Origin: Lysobacterales bacterium
Lineage (GTDB): Bacteria; Pseudomonadota; Gammaproteobacteria; Xanthomonadales; SZUA-36
Assembly (NCBI GenBank): GCA_013213875.1
Contig: JABSSV010000427.1
Coordinates: 1-5,557, forward strand
Direction: 5' to 3'
DNA: 5,557 nucleotides
Position numbers and translations under genes: made by a program. Below, piece after piece: positions 1 to 5,282 of the stretch. The notes beneath the pieces were generated by a model, which saw nothing but the letters and a program-made list of their open reading frames with translations, did not search any database and was not told where the DNA came from. The number at the start of each line of letters is the position of its first letter. Position 1 is the first letter of the stretch.

Positions 1-1
1 C

Positions 2-220
2 GATATCGCCGTACTCAGTGACCGGGTGGAAGCGCAGGAAGCGGAGAACGCTTTGCTCAAGACACGCAATGATGAATTGCGTGCCGAGGTAGAGGATCTT
101 CAGAATCGCCTGGAGGCGGTCGAGGAGCGCGCGCGCAACGAGCTGGGTTTGATTCGGGAAGGTGAAGAGTTCTACCAGGTGGTACCGGCACCGGAGGCAG
201 ATGAGGGCGGTGCGCCCTGA
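2..220 (+). CDS. ftsB: Cell division protein FtsB, 3' part (5' end outside window)
   Basis: Only the last 72 codons are present, read in the frame starting at base 2; the N-terminal membrane helix lies upstream of the window. What is visible is a long heptad-like coiled coil rich in E, L, R and N, followed by the FtsB/DivIC signature region EERARNELGLIREGEEFYQV, where the RxELGxIxxGExFYQV pattern is diagnostic. A short acidic tail (APEADEGG) ends the protein. In the known family, FtsB is a small bitopic inner-membrane protein whose periplasmic coiled coil pairs with FtsL and binds FtsQ, and the complex helps activate septal peptidoglycan synthesis at the divisome. The gene lies 15 bases before ispD, the usual gammaproteobacterial neighbour, and is probably cotranscribed with it. 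The position of ispD directly after it supports FtsB rather than another DivIC-like protein. Confidence 0.93.
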   Translation, partial: DIAVLSDRVEAQEAENALLKTRNDELRAEVEDLQNRLEAVEERARNELGLIREGEEFYQVVPAPEADEGGAP

Positions 221-235
221 GGCGCGTTGGCAGCC

Positions 236-934
236 ATGACCGAGGTTTCTTTGCATGTAGTGATCCCGGCGGCCGGGCGCGGTGAGCGCATGGGCCCGGA
301 TCAGCTGCCGAAGCAGTATCAGCCGCTCCTGGGGCGTCCCATGCTGGCCTGGACCCTGGACTGTTTCCTGCATCACCCCCAGGTGGCGGCGATCACGGTC
401 GCGCTGGCTTACCGCGATCCGCATTTTGACCAACTGGCGGCTGCCGATCAGGTGCAGCGGGTCACCGGGGGCGACAGTCGTGCACGCTCAGTGCTCCATG
501 GTATTGCTGCGGCACGGGCTTCCGGGGCTGACTGGGTGTTGGTGCATGATGCGGCGCGGCCGTGCCTGGACCAGGCATCCCTGGAGCGGTTGCTGGCGGC
601 TCGTGCCCAGAGCGCTCATGGCGCCATCCTGGCCTTGCCGGTCGCTGATACGCTGAAGCAATCAAATGGTGCCACGCCGCCGGCGATTGCACAGACCCGC
701 TCGCGCAGTGGCCTTTGGGCCGCGCAGACGCCGCAGTTATTTCCCGCAGCCTTGCTGGAGACGGCCCTGCAGGAAGCCTTGGCACGCGGTGATGCGCCCA
801 CCGACGAGGCGGGCGCCATGGAGGCCGGGGGCTATGAGCCCCTGCTGGTGCGGGGTTCGCCTCGCAATATCAAAGTGACCTGGCCCGAAGATCTGCTGCT
901 GGCCGAGACGCTGCTACGCGAGGAGCGGATATGA
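236..934 (+). CDS. ispD: 2-C-methyl-D-erythritol 4-phosphate cytidylyltransferase IspD
   Basis: This 232-residue protein matches the usual IspD length (about 230-236). It transfers CMP from CTP to 2-C-methyl-D-erythritol 4-phosphate, giving CDP-ME and pyrophosphate, the third step of the cytosolic MEP isoprenoid pathway. Visible motifs are the nucleotide-binding loop PAAGRGERMG (residues 11-20), PKQY (25-28), HDAARPC, TDEA and IKVTWPEDL near the C-terminus. Arg18 and Lys26 align with E. coli catalytic Arg20 and Lys27. The ATG at 236 fits the family N-terminus. An in-frame TTG at 227 would add three residues (MAA) and sits closer to a GAGG at 219-222, so that start cannot be excluded. The gene ends in an ATGA overlap with ispF, implying translational coupling. 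No residue expected from the family appears to be missing. Confidence 0.97.
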   Translation: MTEVSLHVVIPAAGRGERMGPDQLPKQYQPLLGRPMLAWTLDCFLHHPQVAAITVALAYRDPHFDQLAAADQVQRVTGGDSRARSVLHGIAAARASGADWVLVHDAARPCLDQASLERLLAARAQSAHGAILALPVADTLKQSNGATPPAIAQTRSRSGLWAAQTPQLFPAALLETALQEALARGDAPTDEAGAMEAGGYEPLLVRGSPRNIKVTWPEDLLLAETLLREERI

Positions 935-1410
935 AGATACGTATCGGTCAGGGATTTGATGTGCATGCCTTTGGGGCCGGCGACCATGTGCTGCTGGGTG
1001 GCGTTCGCATTCCTCATGAGCAGGGGCTACTGGCCCACTCCGATGGCGATGTGGTGCTTCACGCGCTCAGTGATGCCTTGCTGGGCGCTCTGGCTCTGGG
1101 TGACATCGGCCATCACTTTCCGCCCAGCGACCCGGCCTGGGCAGATGCGGACAGCCGCGAACTGTTGCGGGCGGTGCTCGAACGGGTCAGGGAGCAGAAC
1201 TACCATCCGGGCAATGTTGATCTGACGGTGATTTGTGAGGCCCCCAAGCTGGCCCCACATATTGAAGCCATGCGAGCTTGCATGGCCTCGGATTTGGGCC
1301 TGGAGCCTGCGGCCGTGTCCGTGAAGGCCACTACCACGGAGCGTCTGGGGTTTTGTGGCCGCGGTGAAGGCATCGCTGCGCAAGCCGTCGTTTTGCTCTA
1401 CAGGGATTAG
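931..1410 (+). CDS. ispF: 2-C-methyl-D-erythritol 2,4-cyclodiphosphate synthase IspF
   Basis: IspF cyclises CDP-ME 2-phosphate to 2-C-methyl-D-erythritol 2,4-cyclodiphosphate with loss of CMP; in the known family it is a homotrimer with zinc at the active sites. The 159-residue product has the full family length. The N-terminal IGQGFDVHAFG carries zinc ligands Asp10 and His12, and AHSDGDVVLHALSDALLGA carries the third ligand, His44. GDIGHHFPPSDP, the ADSRELL stretch and the C-terminal KATTTERLGFCGRGEGIA signature are all intact. The start is fixed by the ATGA overlap with ispD (931-934), so the two enzymes are translationally coupled although they catalyse non-adjacent steps; IspE, the kinase between them, is not in the window. 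A 7-base gap separates the gene from the FHA-like gene downstream. Confidence 0.98.
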   Translation: MKIRIGQGFDVHAFGAGDHVLLGGVRIPHEQGLLAHSDGDVVLHALSDALLGALALGDIGHHFPPSDPAWADADSRELLRAVLERVREQNYHPGNVDLTVICEAPKLAPHIEAMRACMASDLGLEPAAVSVKATTTERLGFCGRGEGIAAQAVVLLYRD

Positions 1411-1417
1411 GATCGTT

Positions 1418-1846
1418 ATGAGTGTTTATCGATTAAAAGGCACGTCCGGTGCGCTGATGAACCAGTCTTTTCCCCTTGCTGACGGTCTGGTGATCGGCGC
1501 CAGCGAGGGCTGCGATATTACGCTGGGTGAGGCGGCCCAGGGTGCGCGGGCGACCCTGCAATTACGGGGCGATGGCGCCGTGATTCTGGTCACCGAGGCG
1601 GGCGCGGTAGCGGTCAATGGCGATGCGGTAAAGGAACACTCCCTGGCCGGCGGAGATGAACTGCGCATCGGCGCCCAGCGTTTCCTGTTGCAGGCGCCCG
1701 GCTTGCGCCCGGAGCGGGTGCTCACGGAGGCCGCCACACGCCGCAGGGCGCCGGTCTGGCCCTGGTGGCTGGCGGCAGCGCTGTTGGCCGGCGGCGCACT
1801 CACGGCCTGGCAGCAGGGCTGGTTGCAGCAGTGGTTGGGCAGCTAG
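1418..1846 (+). CDS. Small tail-anchored protein with degenerate FHA-like domain
   Basis: This predicted protein has 142 residues; the ATG at 1418 has an AGG six bases upstream and starts 7 bases after ispF, so cotranscription is likely. Residues about 1-93 look like a forkhead-associated (FHA) beta-sandwich: a hydrophobic strand leading to VIGASEGCDITL (25-36), then VAVNGDAV (64-71), and LAGGDELRIGAQRFLL (76-91), which matches the FHA ending l..GD.i.iG...f. The phosphothreonine-reading residues seem to be lost: the usual GR is GA (27-28), the SRxH segment is replaced by GARATL (42-47), and the NG is kept without the preceding STNGT. After an arginine patch (RRR, 108-110), residues 114-131 form one tryptophan-rich membrane helix, with a short tail ending WLGS. 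There is no signal peptide, so the domain should face the cytosol. The family assignment rests on pattern only. It may be a scaffold or a former FHA protein, and the function is unknown. Confidence 0.75.
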   Translation: MSVYRLKGTSGALMNQSFPLADGLVIGASEGCDITLGEAAQGARATLQLRGDGAVILVTEAGAVAVNGDAVKEHSLAGGDELRIGAQRFLLQAPGLRPERVLTEAATRRRAPVWPWWLAAALLAGGALTAWQQGWLQQWLGS

Positions 1847-2409
1847 AGCGCTTTTAAGCGTTGCCACTCTGGTCTGAGCAGCCCCAGGAACAGGCTGTCC
1901 CGACGCTGTCCCGCTTTCTGCCAGCGGCCTTGTAGTCGTCCTTCCTCACGAAAACCCAGGCCTTTCAGCAGTGCCAGGCTGGCACGATTCTCCAGGTCCA
2001 CATCCGCTTCTATTCGGTGCAACTTGAAGTCCGTGAAGCAGGTCTCCAGCAGGGCCTGCAACGCCTCTCGCATATAGCCTTTACGCCGGAATTTTACATG
2101 CATGGCGAAACCCAGTTCGGCGCGTTGCTGCATCCGGTCCATATGGAACATGCTGATGCGCCCGATCATGCGTCCGGAGCTAGCCAGTACCAGGCACCAG
2201 TAGGCAGCCTCTTCGGCGGCTTGCAGCCGCAGGTCGTTACGAACCATGGCCTCGGCTTCCGCGCGATCCGCCAGCGGCAGGCCAGGCCAGAAGCGGGTGG
2301 TCTCCTCATCGCCATAGATGGAAAAAAGTGCCGCCGTATCCTCGGCCAGTAACGGTCGCAGCAGCAGCCGCTGCGTGCTGATGGTCTGCGCTGTGATGCG
2401 CGCCTTCAT
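1843..2409 (-). CDS. GNAT-family N-acetyltransferase, RimJ/RimL type
   Basis: This 188-residue cytosolic protein has the RimJ/RimL layout (acetyltransferase_3 type). The opening is QTISTQRLLLRPLLAEDTAAL (8-28), with the family TxRLxLRxLxxxD pattern. Then come FWPGLP (40-45), the strand IGRISMF (82-88), acetyl-CoA-binding motif A in LGFAMHVKFRRKGYMREAL (99-117, pyrophosphate loop RRKGYM), and motif B in IEADVDLENRASLALLKGLGF (133-153). Known relatives use acetyl-CoA to acetylate protein N-termini or small amines; the substrate here cannot be told. The chosen ATG overlaps the stop of the upstream HExxH gene as ATGA (2406-2409), a typical coupled start. An in-frame ATG at 2427 would add six residues but has no visible ribosome site. 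The 3' end overlaps the FHA-like gene by four bases, with both stops inside one CTAG. Confidence 0.9.
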   Translation of the reverse strand: MKARITAQTISTQRLLLRPLLAEDTAALFSIYGDEETTRFWPGLPLADRAEAEAMVRNDLRLQAAEEAAYWCLVLASSGRMIGRISMFHMDRMQQRAELGFAMHVKFRRKGYMREALQALLETCFTDFKLHRIEADVDLENRASLALLKGLGFREEGRLQGRWQKAGQRRDSLFLGLLRPEWQRLKAL

Positions 2410-2918
2410 ACGCGGTTGATATCCCATGTTAAGGAGCCCGTGGCATCGATCAGCCCATGTGCCAGCAGCCACTCCCGGGCATCTTCGGCATCGCCGGTGA
2501 ACCAGGCTTCCGTGGAACCGAGTCGAAAGGAGTAGCCCCAGCGATCCATATCCTGAAACAGGCGCTGACGGCTGATATGTGCTAACTGCTCGCCAAGCAG
2601 GATCTGAAGATAGCACACGGCACATTCCTCCAGATCGTCACTGCCTGCATCCGTGTGTAGCCCGACGCGTCGAGCCGGGTCCATGCAGATGAAATGACAG
2701 GCCTCGTGCAGCGCCGAGTGAAGCGGTGTGTCGCGGCGGACGAACAAGCGGTCACCCATAAGCCCGGCTTCCTCATCGCCCCAGAAGCTGCCGGGGATTT
2801 CGCGCTCATCGGCCGTTAATTCCAGCTGCAAGCCGAAGCGCGCCAATAAGGACGCAAGTGCGCCTCGCAGGTCGTCCTCCAGGCGCAGCACGTCCCCGGT
2901 AAGCGTGCATGTGGTCAT
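2406..2918 (-). CDS. Conserved-looking HExxH protein, putative zinc metallopeptidase
   Basis: This is a 170-residue predicted soluble protein that I do not recognise by name. The key feature is HEACH at residues 71-75, an HExxH zinc-binding motif in a helix-like context (HSALHEACHFICMD). It is followed by an acidic helix, DDLEECAVCYLQILL (94-108), that could give the third ligand (Glu97 or Glu98). This HExxH-plus-Glu-helix arrangement resembles the minimal gluzincin core of ImmA/IrrE-type peptidases, although no DNA-binding domain is present. Several cysteines (74, 78, 99, 102) flank the site and might bind metal or be redox-active. There is no signal peptide or membrane helix. The C-terminal half is rich in aromatic residues (RWGYSFRLG, AWFTGD). 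The ATG at 2918 has AAAAGG nine bases upstream. The gene is first of a coupled pair with the GNAT gene and diverges from the histidine kinase. Peptidase activity is inferred from the motif only. Confidence 0.8.
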   Translation of the reverse strand: MTTCTLTGDVLRLEDDLRGALASLLARFGLQLELTADEREIPGSFWGDEEAGLMGDRLFVRRDTPLHSALHEACHFICMDPARRVGLHTDAGSDDLEECAVCYLQILLGEQLAHISRQRLFQDMDRWGYSFRLGSTEAWFTGDAEDAREWLLAHGLIDATGSLTWDINRV

Positions 2919-2933
2919 CCGTATGGGCCTTTT

Positions 2934-2976
2934 GACAGGGGTTCAGCAAGCCAGACTGGGCTATCATGCCCCTGTC
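2934..2976. promoter_or_regulatory. Inverted repeat in divergent promoter region, candidate operator
   Basis: The 80-bp spacer between the HExxH gene and the histidine kinase gene contains a perfect 8-bp inverted repeat: GACAGGGG at 2934-2941 and CCCCTGTC at 2969-2976, with centres 35 bp apart. A smaller palindrome, CCAGACTGG (2951-2959), lies between the arms. The left arm overlaps TTGACA (2932-2937), a perfect -35-like hexamer for the plus strand, but the best -10-like match, TATCAT (2962-2967), is 24 bp away, too far for a standard promoter. The arrangement suits a regulator site serving both genes, possibly the neighbouring response regulator. It could also form a hairpin in a 5' leader. 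This is inference from symmetry and position; no known consensus is recognised. Confidence 0.35.
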
Positions 2977-2987
2977 TTGCAAGTGTT

Positions 2988-2991
2988 AGGA
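2988..2991 (+). promoter_or_regulatory. Ribosome binding site fixing the GTG start of the kinase
   Basis: AGGA lies seven bases before the GTG at 2999. It supports the non-ATG start of the histidine kinase over the in-frame ATG codons further inside the gene, which would cut into the first membrane helix. Confidence 0.6.
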
Positions 2992-2998
2992 ATATAGC

Positions 2999-4162
2999 GT
3001 GCCTCTGGATCTTCTGCCCAGTCACCACCGGCCCATCGAGCTGCTGCGCTATGCGGGCTTGATGGCCTGGCTGTGCGCGGGTTTGCCGTTGCTCATACCG
3101 GGGCTTTTCGGGCCAGAGCCATTGCCTCGCCCGGCTTACTATTCCTGGTGGGGTTTGCAGCTGCTGTTTGGGTTCATGTACTGGCACTATTTACATTACT
3201 TGCCGAGCCGTACCTCACGGGTTCCCCGGTTGCTTTATCTGCTGGTGCTGATTGGTTGTGCGCTCGGCACCAGTCTGGTGTCCAACACCACCATTGCGGG
3301 CATTCTCCTGCTGATCGTGTCGGGCCTGCTGCCCTGGATGCTGCCGGCAGCGATGGCTACGGCCATGCTGCTGGCCCAAAACGTTCTGCTGGGGCTGGTG
3401 TTTCTCACCATTGAAGGTTCCGATGGCACCCAGGCGGCGGTGGAAGCGGGCCTGTTTCTCGGCATCTCCCTGTTTGTTTTTATCGGTTCCCTGGCCGCGC
3501 TGCGCGAGCAGGAAAGTCGCGATGAATTGCGCAAATTGAACCATGAACTGCGCGCCACCCAGGCCCTGCTGGCGCAAAACACGCGGATTGCCGAGCGCGT
3601 CCGGATTGCACGTGAACTGCACGATCTGGTCGGACATCACCTCACGGCGCTCACCCTGAATCTGGAGGTGGTCACGCATCTGGTGGAGGGCAAGGCACTG
3701 GATCATGTGCAGCAGGCGCACTCGCTGGCCAAACTGTTACTGTCTGACGTGCGGGAAGTGGTCTCTGATATGCGTCAGGATGACCTGGTGGATCTCAGCA
3801 GCGCGCTGCGGACCCTGGTTGAGGGCGTGCCGACGCCGCAAATCCATCTGGATCTGCCGTCCGCGGAACTGATGGTTCAGCCTGAGCGGGCACAGGTGCT
3901 GTTGCGTAGTGCGCAGGAGATCATTACCAATAGTGTGCGCCATGCCCAGGCTAGAAACCTCTGGATTCGCCTGGCCACGGCCCGTGATGGGTTGGCCATG
4001 AGTGCCCGTGACGATGGTCGAGGCGTACCCGAGTTGCACTCGGGTAACGGACTGACGGGCATGTCGGAGCGGCTACTGGCACTCGGCGGTAAACTGGAAA
4101 TTGAGTCAGGCCGGAACGCCGGCTTTACCTTACATCTGTGGATGCCCCTGGAGGGAGCTTAA
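2999..4162 (+). CDS. Membrane sensor histidine kinase, DesK/NarL type (HisKA_3)
   Basis: The 387-residue product has about six membrane helices in residues 13-168, with little periplasmic domain. A short coiled-coil linker (168-200) and a HisKA_3 dimerisation/phosphoacceptor domain follow. The H-box is ERVRIARELHDLVGHHLTAL with His208 as the predicted phosphorylated residue; Asp209 and His213 form the DxxxH version of the phosphatase motif. The HATPase domain shows an N-box EIITNSVRHA (307-316, Asn311), DDGRGV (338-343) and GNGLTGMSERL (349-359). In this family the kinase phosphorylates an Asp in a NarL/LuxR-type regulator, and sensors with only membrane helices, such as Bacillus DesK, report membrane state. 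Start is GTG, supported by AGGA seven bases upstream. The stop overlaps the regulator start (TAATG), so the two form a cognate pair. The stimulus is unknown; envelope or membrane stress is a guess from topology. Confidence 0.93.
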   Translation: MPLDLLPSHHRPIELLRYAGLMAWLCAGLPLLIPGLFGPEPLPRPAYYSWWGLQLLFGFMYWHYLHYLPSRTSRVPRLLYLLVLIGCALGTSLVSNTTIAGILLLIVSGLLPWMLPAAMATAMLLAQNVLLGLVFLTIEGSDGTQAAVEAGLFLGISLFVFIGSLAALREQESRDELRKLNHELRATQALLAQNTRIAERVRIARELHDLVGHHLTALTLNLEVVTHLVEGKALDHVQQAHSLAKLLLSDVREVVSDMRQDDLVDLSSALRTLVEGVPTPQIHLDLPSAELMVQPERAQVLLRSAQEIITNSVRHAQARNLWIRLATARDGLAMSARDDGRGVPELHSGNGLTGMSERLLALGGKLEIESGRNAGFTLHLWMPLEGA

Positions 4163-4803
4163 TGATCAAGGTCATGCTGGTCGATGACCAGAACCTGGTG
4201 CGCAAAGGCGTGCGCAGCCTGCTGGAACTGGCAGAGGATATCGAGGTGATTGCGGAGGCGTCTGATGGCGGTGAGGCTGTTGCCAAAGTGCCTGAGCATG
4301 GGCCGGATGTGGTGCTGCTGGATATGCGCATGCCCGGCATGAACGGTGTTGAAGTGCTGCGCCAGTTGAATGAGGCCGGTACGCTGCCGCCCACCATTAT
4401 CCTGACCACCTTCGATGATGAGGAACTGGTGCTGGCTGGCATCCGCAACGGTGCCAAGGGCTATCTGCTCAAAGACGTCGCCCTGGATGAACTGGTCAGC
4501 GCGATCAAAACCGTCGCGGAGGGTGGTTCTATCGTCAAACCGGCGGTCACGGAACGGCTGTTAAAAGGTTTGGAAAATCTGGAAACGGATTTTTCGGCCT
4601 TGGACCGCCCGGACCCCTTGACCGATCGGGAAACGGAAATCCTGCGTCTTATGGCCGGTGGCTACAGCAATAAGGAGATTGCCAGTTCCCTGTGCGTGGC
4701 CGAGGGAACGGTCAAAAATCACGTATCCAATATTCTATCCAAGCTGGGTGTGCGTGATCGTACCCGGGCCGTACTGAAGGCCTTCGAGCTGGGCTTCGTC
4801 TAG
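4162..4803 (+). CDS. Response regulator, NarL/FixJ family, LuxR-type DNA-binding domain
   Basis: The 213-residue product is a standard NarL-type regulator and the probable partner of the kinase just upstream. The receiver domain (about 1-120) shows the acidic pair Asp8-Asp9, phosphoacceptor Asp54 in VLLDMRMPGMNG, Thr82-Thr83 in ILTTFDD, and Lys104 in YLLKD. A linker of about 30 residues leads to a LuxR helix-turn-helix (153-210): LTDRETEILRLMAGG, then SNKEIASSL and EGTVKNHVSNILSKLGV. Phosphorylation should promote dimerisation and DNA binding. The ATG at 4162 is preferred over an in-frame GTG at 4138 because it gives the canonical IKVMLVDDQ start, has GGAGGGAG (4150-4157) just upstream and overlaps the kinase stop by one base. 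All phosphorylation residues are intact. Target promoters are unknown; adjacent spacers are candidates. Confidence 0.96.
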   Translation: MIKVMLVDDQNLVRKGVRSLLELAEDIEVIAEASDGGEAVAKVPEHGPDVVLLDMRMPGMNGVEVLRQLNEAGTLPPTIILTTFDDEELVLAGIRNGAKGYLLKDVALDELVSAIKTVAEGGSIVKPAVTERLLKGLENLETDFSALDRPDPLTDRETEILRLMAGGYSNKEIASSLCVAEGTVKNHVSNILSKLGVRDRTRAVLKAFELGFV

Positions 4804-4822
4804 CGCTGAAAGGTAAACATTT

Positions 4823-4848
4823 CGCTTCCCGGCAGGCACCGGGAAGCG
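4823..4848. terminator. Strong hairpin between convergent genes, possible bidirectional terminator
   Basis: CGCTTCCCGG (4823-4832) and CCGGGAAGCG (4839-4848) form a perfect 10-bp stem with a six-base loop. It lies 19 bases after the response regulator stop and 30 bases from the end of the minus-strand PspB-like gene, as expected for a shared terminator. Neither side is followed by a clear run of T (plus strand continues CTGGCGTTTGAT), so termination may be weak or the hairpin may mainly protect 3' ends. Confidence 0.6.
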
Positions 4849-4878
4849 CTGGCGTTTGATCTTACGGTAGCGGCTGGT

Positions 4879-5118
4879 TCAGGACGCTTTGTCCAGATAG
4901 TCAAACTCACGTTTCAGATTGCTTTTTCGGTCCGTGACAATGCGTTCCAGCGTTTCAACACGCTCGCGCAGGTCGCTGTCCAGCTGTGCCATTTTCGCTT
5001 CCAGCGCGGCCAGCCGATCGTTTTCAGCGTTCGCTGATCCGGCTTTTACCTTGGCGCGATAGGCCTCGAGCACGCACCCGGCGGCGACAATAAAAGCGAT
5101 AGCAGTCCAGAATCCCAT
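4879..5118 (-). CDS. PspB-like small membrane protein with coiled coil
   Basis: The predicted protein has 79 residues with one N-terminal membrane helix (about 3-18, WTAIAFIVAAGCVLEA) and a cytosolic coiled coil from about 32 to 63. The stretch LRERVETLERIVTD (50-63) resembles the end of phage-shock protein B (in E. coli, RMRERIQALESIL), and the length and order (short helix, then charged coiled coil) also match PspB. In E. coli, PspB is an inner-membrane protein that works with PspC to release PspF from PspA during envelope stress. No pspA, pspC or pspF is seen nearby, so it may be a stand-alone relative with a different role; I give no gene symbol. The ATG at 5118 has a near-perfect ribosome site, AAGGAGGG, six bases upstream, suggesting high translation. 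The gene converges on the response regulator and diverges from the ABC gene. Confidence 0.8.
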   Translation of the reverse strand: MGFWTAIAFIVAAGCVLEAYRAKVKAGSANAENDRLAALEAKMAQLDSDLRERVETLERIVTDRKSNLKREFDYLDKAS

Positions 5119-5124
5119 GGCTTA

Positions 5125-5132
5125 CCCTCCTT
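5125..5132 (-). promoter_or_regulatory. Near-consensus Shine-Dalgarno of the PspB-like gene
   Basis: On the minus strand AAGGAGGG lies six bases before the ATG at 5118. It is the strongest ribosome site I see in the window and fixes the start of this small gene. Confidence 0.8.
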
Positions 5133-5141
5133 GGGTTTTTA

Positions 5142-5154
5142 CTGAGGATCTCAG
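5142..5154. repeat. Short palindrome CTGAG-N3-CTCAG in the leader of the PspB-like gene
   Basis: CTGAG (5142-5146) and CTCAG (5150-5154) are a perfect 5-bp inverted repeat separated by GAT. On the minus strand it would lie about 10 bases upstream of the ribosome site of the PspB-like gene, so it could be a small leader hairpin or half-sites for a DNA-binding protein. A 5-bp palindrome can arise by chance. Confidence 0.3.
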
Positions 5155-5200
5155 CTTAGGTTGTGGCCGACGCTGCCAACAGTCCCAGAAGTCATGTTTG

Positions 5201-5234
5201 GGTCCCCGGGAACCTCTGGTCCCCCGGGCGGTCC
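5201..5234. repeat. GC-rich repeat cluster in the divergent spacer
   Basis: GGTCC occurs three times (5201, 5218, 5230). The first two copies extend to GGTCCCCGGG (5201-5210) and GGTCCCCCGGG (5218-5228), an imperfect direct repeat offset by 17 bp, each ending in the palindrome CCCGGG. The same bases can fold as an imperfect hairpin (ACC 5212-5214 with GGT 5218-5220, extended by GGG/CCC and CCC/GGG with one mismatch and one bulge). It sits mid-way in the 219-bp spacer (5119-5337) between the PspB-like and ABC genes. No T-run follows, so an intrinsic terminator is unlikely. A regulator site or leader structure is possible. I see no gene in this spacer. Confidence 0.4.
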
Positions 5235-5254
5235 GTATTGCGACGCCACGCCGC

Positions 5255-5282
5255 TTGCAATCGGCTGTGAGCATAAGACAAT
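5255..5282 (+). promoter_or_regulatory. Weak sigma70-like promoter candidate for the ABC gene
   Basis: TTGCAA (5255-5260) and GACAAT (5277-5282), 16 bp apart, each match four of six bases of the -35 and -10 consensus. They lie 55 bases before the ATPase start, a reasonable place for its promoter. The match is weak and by eye only. Confidence 0.25.

Noticed and set aside
462..785. Minus-strand open frame of 107 codons inside ispD
   Set aside because: It is antisense to a clear IspD with intact motifs; composition is low-complexity Arg/Pro/Ala typical of GC-rich shadow frames, and no motif is visible.
1355..1417. Upstream extension of the FHA-like gene into ispF
   Set aside because: It would overlap the conserved end of ispF by 56 bases; the ATG at 1418 has a suitable AGG and gives a sensible N-terminus.
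1849..1860. CGCTTTTAAGCG palindrome at the end of the GNAT gene as a terminator
   Set aside because: Five-bp stem with a two-base loop, inside coding sequence, with no T-run after it on either strand.
2017..2352. Plus-strand open frame of 111 codons opposite the GNAT gene
   Set aside because: It lies fully within a well-supported acetyltransferase gene and shows no recognisable domain.
2410..2625. N-terminal extension of the GNAT gene to 260 codons
   Set aside because: The extension lies antisense-free but within the HExxH gene in another frame and has no family-like sequence; the ATGA overlap start gives the standard RimJ/RimL beginning.
2932..2967. TTGACA and TATCAT as one sigma70 promoter
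   Set aside because: The hexamers are good individually but 24 bp apart, well outside the usual 16-18 bp.
3215..3721. Minus-strand open frame of 168 codons opposite the kinase
   Set aside because: Gln/His/Arg-rich shadow of membrane and H-box codons of the kinase; no independent start signal or domain.
5160..5182. Possible sigma-54 promoter for the PspB-like gene (minus strand TTGGCAGCGTCGGCC)
   Set aside because: psp genes are often sigma-54 dependent, but the spacing between the GG and GC elements is eight bases rather than ten and the TTGC element is missing.
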